A DNA stretch of 64,000 bases, from positions 496,001 through 560,000 of the forward strand of contig NZ_OY787453.1 of the NCBI RefSeq assembly GCF_963678795.1, given 5' to 3'. The notes under the pieces were generated by a model that searched no databases, was not told the origin of the DNA, and was given only the letters and a program-made list of their open reading frames with translations. How positions within the stretch are numbered: the stretch's first letter is position 1; every line of letters starts with the position of its first letter. Source of the stretch: an uncultured Methanoregula sp. (GTDB lineage: Archaea > Halobacteriota > Methanomicrobia > Methanomicrobiales > Methanospirillaceae). A program made the translations under genes and the position numbers. Below, in pieces: positions 62,635 to 64,000 of this stretch.

Positions 62635-62829
62635 TCAGCCCCCGTGGGCTATACGGAGCAGACGGATCTCGTCATCCGGCCCGATCACCGTGTCTTCAGT
62701 GATCAGGATCCCGTTCCGCGACGCGATAACCTCCAGCGGGTTGATACCCTCGCCAAGCAGGATCGCCTCAAGGGTTGACGGAGGCAGGGCGAGAACCCGG
62801 GCTGAACGGTCGGGCAGGAGGAGTTTCAT
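62635..62829 (-). CDS. Small ubiquitin-like sulfur carrier (MoaD/ThiS/SAMP type)
   Basis: 64 residues, compact beta-grasp protein: MKLLLPDRSARVLALPPS, ASRNGILITEDTVIGPDDEI and a C-terminal HGG. In the tRNA-thiolation operon, so likely the thiocarboxylate donor for the downstream NcsA. Distinct from the moaD at 56816. Confidence 0.88.
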   Translation of the reverse strand: MKLLLPDRSARVLALPPSTLEAILLGEGINPLEVIASRNGILITEDTVIGPDDEIRLLRIAHGG

Positions 62830-62907
62830 GAGATACTAATACCTGTGCCGGCAGGTTTCATAAATATCCGCATGACCCGGGTATCACCAACGGTTTGATA
62901 AAACGGG

Positions 62908-63849
62908 ATGCAAAATAGGATACAGGAGTTTAAAATCGTGCAGGACACAGACCGTATCCGGCAGGAGATCCGGCAACTGAAAGAAGAGCGGAATGCTATC
63001 CTTCTCGTGCATAATTACCAGCCCGCGGAGATCCAGGATCTTGCCGACCTGACCGGGGATTCCCTTGAACTCTCGCGCGCTGCCGCAACCATGGACGGCG
63101 ACGTGATCGTCTTCTGCGGCGTGGATTTCATGGCCGAGACTGCCGCGATCCTCTCCCCGGAAAAGACCGTCCTGCTTCCTGCTGAGGATGCCTGCTGCCC
63201 GATGGCGCAGATGATCACCGCGGACGAGCTGAAACTGGTAAAGTCCCGGCACCCGGATGCCGCCGTGGTCTGTTATGTCAACACGTCCGCCGATGTAAAA
63301 GCGGAGAGCGATATCTGCTGCACCTCGTCAAATGCAGTAAAGGTCGTCAACTCCGTAGAGCAGGATGAGGTAATCTTCGTGCCCGACCAGAACCTGGGAC
63401 GGTACGCCCAGCGGTTCACCAGGAAGACGATCCTGCCCTGGGAAGGGTTCTGCATCGTGCACGACCGGATAACGCCCGTCATGGTGGAGAATGCAAAGAA
63501 AGCCCACCCGGGTGCGCAGGTCCTCGTGCATCCCGAATGCCGCCCGGAGGTTATCGATCTCGCCGATACCGTAGCAAGCACCTCGGGAATTATCCGGCAG
63601 GTCTGCACATCAGCACAGCGGGAGTTCATCATCGGCACGGAGGTGGGGATCCTGCACCGGCTTGCAAAAGAATGCCCGGGCAAAACCTGTTATCCCCTCT
63701 CTCCTGCGGCAGTCTGCCGGAACATGAAGAAGACGAGCCTTGCACTGGTGCGGGATTCCATGGCAACCCTGAAACCCCGGATTGTCGTGCCGGAAGATAT
63801 CGCAGAGCGGGCGAAGGGAGCGATCGAACGGATGCTCGCGCTCCCGTAA
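62908..63849 (+). CDS. nadA: Quinolinate synthase
   Basis: 313 residues. NadA condenses iminoaspartate and dihydroxyacetone phosphate using a [4Fe-4S] cluster in NAD synthesis. AILLVHNYQPAEIQDLAD start, FCGVDFMAETAAIL, CCPMAQMIT, YVNTSADVKAESDICCTSSNA (first 20 residues typical), VHPECRPEVIDLAD, and KTCYPLSPAAVCRNMKK. Three ligand cysteines are present. Possible start at the later ATG is less likely since the first helix is conserved. TATA-like TTTCATAAATA is at about 62857. Confidence 0.96.
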   Translation: MQNRIQEFKIVQDTDRIRQEIRQLKEERNAILLVHNYQPAEIQDLADLTGDSLELSRAAATMDGDVIVFCGVDFMAETAAILSPEKTVLLPAEDACCPMAQMITADELKLVKSRHPDAAVVCYVNTSADVKAESDICCTSSNAVKVVNSVEQDEVIFVPDQNLGRYAQRFTRKTILPWEGFCIVHDRITPVMVENAKKAHPGAQVLVHPECRPEVIDLADTVASTSGIIRQVCTSAQREFIIGTEVGILHRLAKECPGKTCYPLSPAAVCRNMKKTSLALVRDSMATLKPRIVVPEDIAERAKGAIERMLALP

Positions 63850-63852
63850 CCA

Positions 63853-64000
63853 TCACTTTTTTTGTGCGGGCGCATCCTTCAGCGCCATGATCTTGTTGTA
63901 CATCTCCTCGCCCACGCATTCCTTTGCGTGCTTACACCACCTGACGCAGGATTCGATCTCATTGTAAACAACAAAACCACAGTTGCTGCACTTAACTGAG
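63853..64000 (-). CDS. C-terminus of a cysteine-rich protein (partial)
   Basis: Only the last ~48 codons lie in the window; the frame runs off the right end. It reads KCSNCGFVVYNEIESCVRWC then KHAKECVGEEMYNKIM, a zinc-ribbon-like tail with five cysteines and a His. The stop is at 63853-63855, convergent with nadA. I recognise the tail as common in archaeal proteins but cannot assign the whole protein. Confidence 0.6.
   Translation of the reverse strand, partial: SVKCSNCGFVVYNEIESCVRWCKHAKECVGEEMYNKIMALKDAPAQKK

Overview
The window reads as a chromosome segment of a hydrogenotrophic methanogenic archaeon of the order Methanomicrobiales, probably Methanoregula or a close relative. Pointers are Sep-tRNA:Cys-tRNA synthase, DUF1890/DUF1894 proteins, a soluble MtrA homologue, an FmdE-family protein, archaeal Trk/TrkA proteins, an archaeal class III pilin, TATA-type promoters, tRNA genes without encoded CCA and a moderately high G+C content. 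The genus is an inference; no rRNA or mcrA is present.

Layout. 0.3-10 kb: a K+ channel, a DUF169 protein, an FMN-binding protein, a large fusion of a PP-loop sulfurtransferase-like enzyme with a cysteine desulfurase, a thiM-thiE-LigD-phosphoesterase operon, and membrane/PAS proteins. 10-15.4 kb: tRNA-Thr(CGU), a DUF3467 protein, an orphan Cas4-like nuclease, a histidine kinase, a DUF5612-sua5-nucleotidyltransferase operon and tRNA-Gly(CCC). 15.6-25.3 kb: a surface protein, a flavoprotein, and a long leftward sulfur/cysteine operon that starts at tRNA-Cys and runs pscS-metY-metX-ThrRS editing domain-DUF1890-DUF1894-thiI; a second tRNA-Cys and a small winged-helix gene lie upstream. 25.4-39.1 kb: an arsenic/thiol-redox island with a ten-gene leftward operon (thioredoxin-like, two DGC zinc proteins, FTR, DUF166, ArsP-type permease, C-GCAxxG-C-C protein, ACR3, MtrA-like), two ArsR genes, FmdE, TauE/SafE, a DGC-OsmC fusion and arsM with a divergent AbrB regulator. 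39.3-49.5 kb: an HxlR-controlled ABC exporter, a lipoprotein hydrolase, an aminotransferase, a pilin, acylphosphatase and a large surface protein. 49.6-56.1 kb: two TrkA-type proteins with a P2-type cation ATPase, then a Cache/PAS histidine kinase. 56.4-64 kb: an Fe-S and molybdopterin sulfur-transfer block (nifS-iscU-hesA-moaD-moaE), a divergent Cys-containing HTH regulator, larE, fdhD, a tRNA 2-thiolation enzyme with a ubiquitin-like carrier, and nadA.

The most interesting signal is a shared palindrome, TTCAC-N4-GTGAA and close variants. It sits in front of the tRNA-Cys/pscS/met operon, in front of a small winged-helix gene beside it, and, 35 kb away, between nifS-iscU-moa and a Cys-containing HTH regulator. 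In two of the three places there are two sites 27-28 bp apart with CTATTAT between them. This looks like a local cysteine/Fe-S/sulfur-trafficking regulon. The second major theme is arsenic: inorganic efflux (ACR3), methylation (ArsM), methylarsenical efflux (ArsP-like) and a corrinoid-protein homologue lie together with several uncharacterised cysteine-rich redox proteins.
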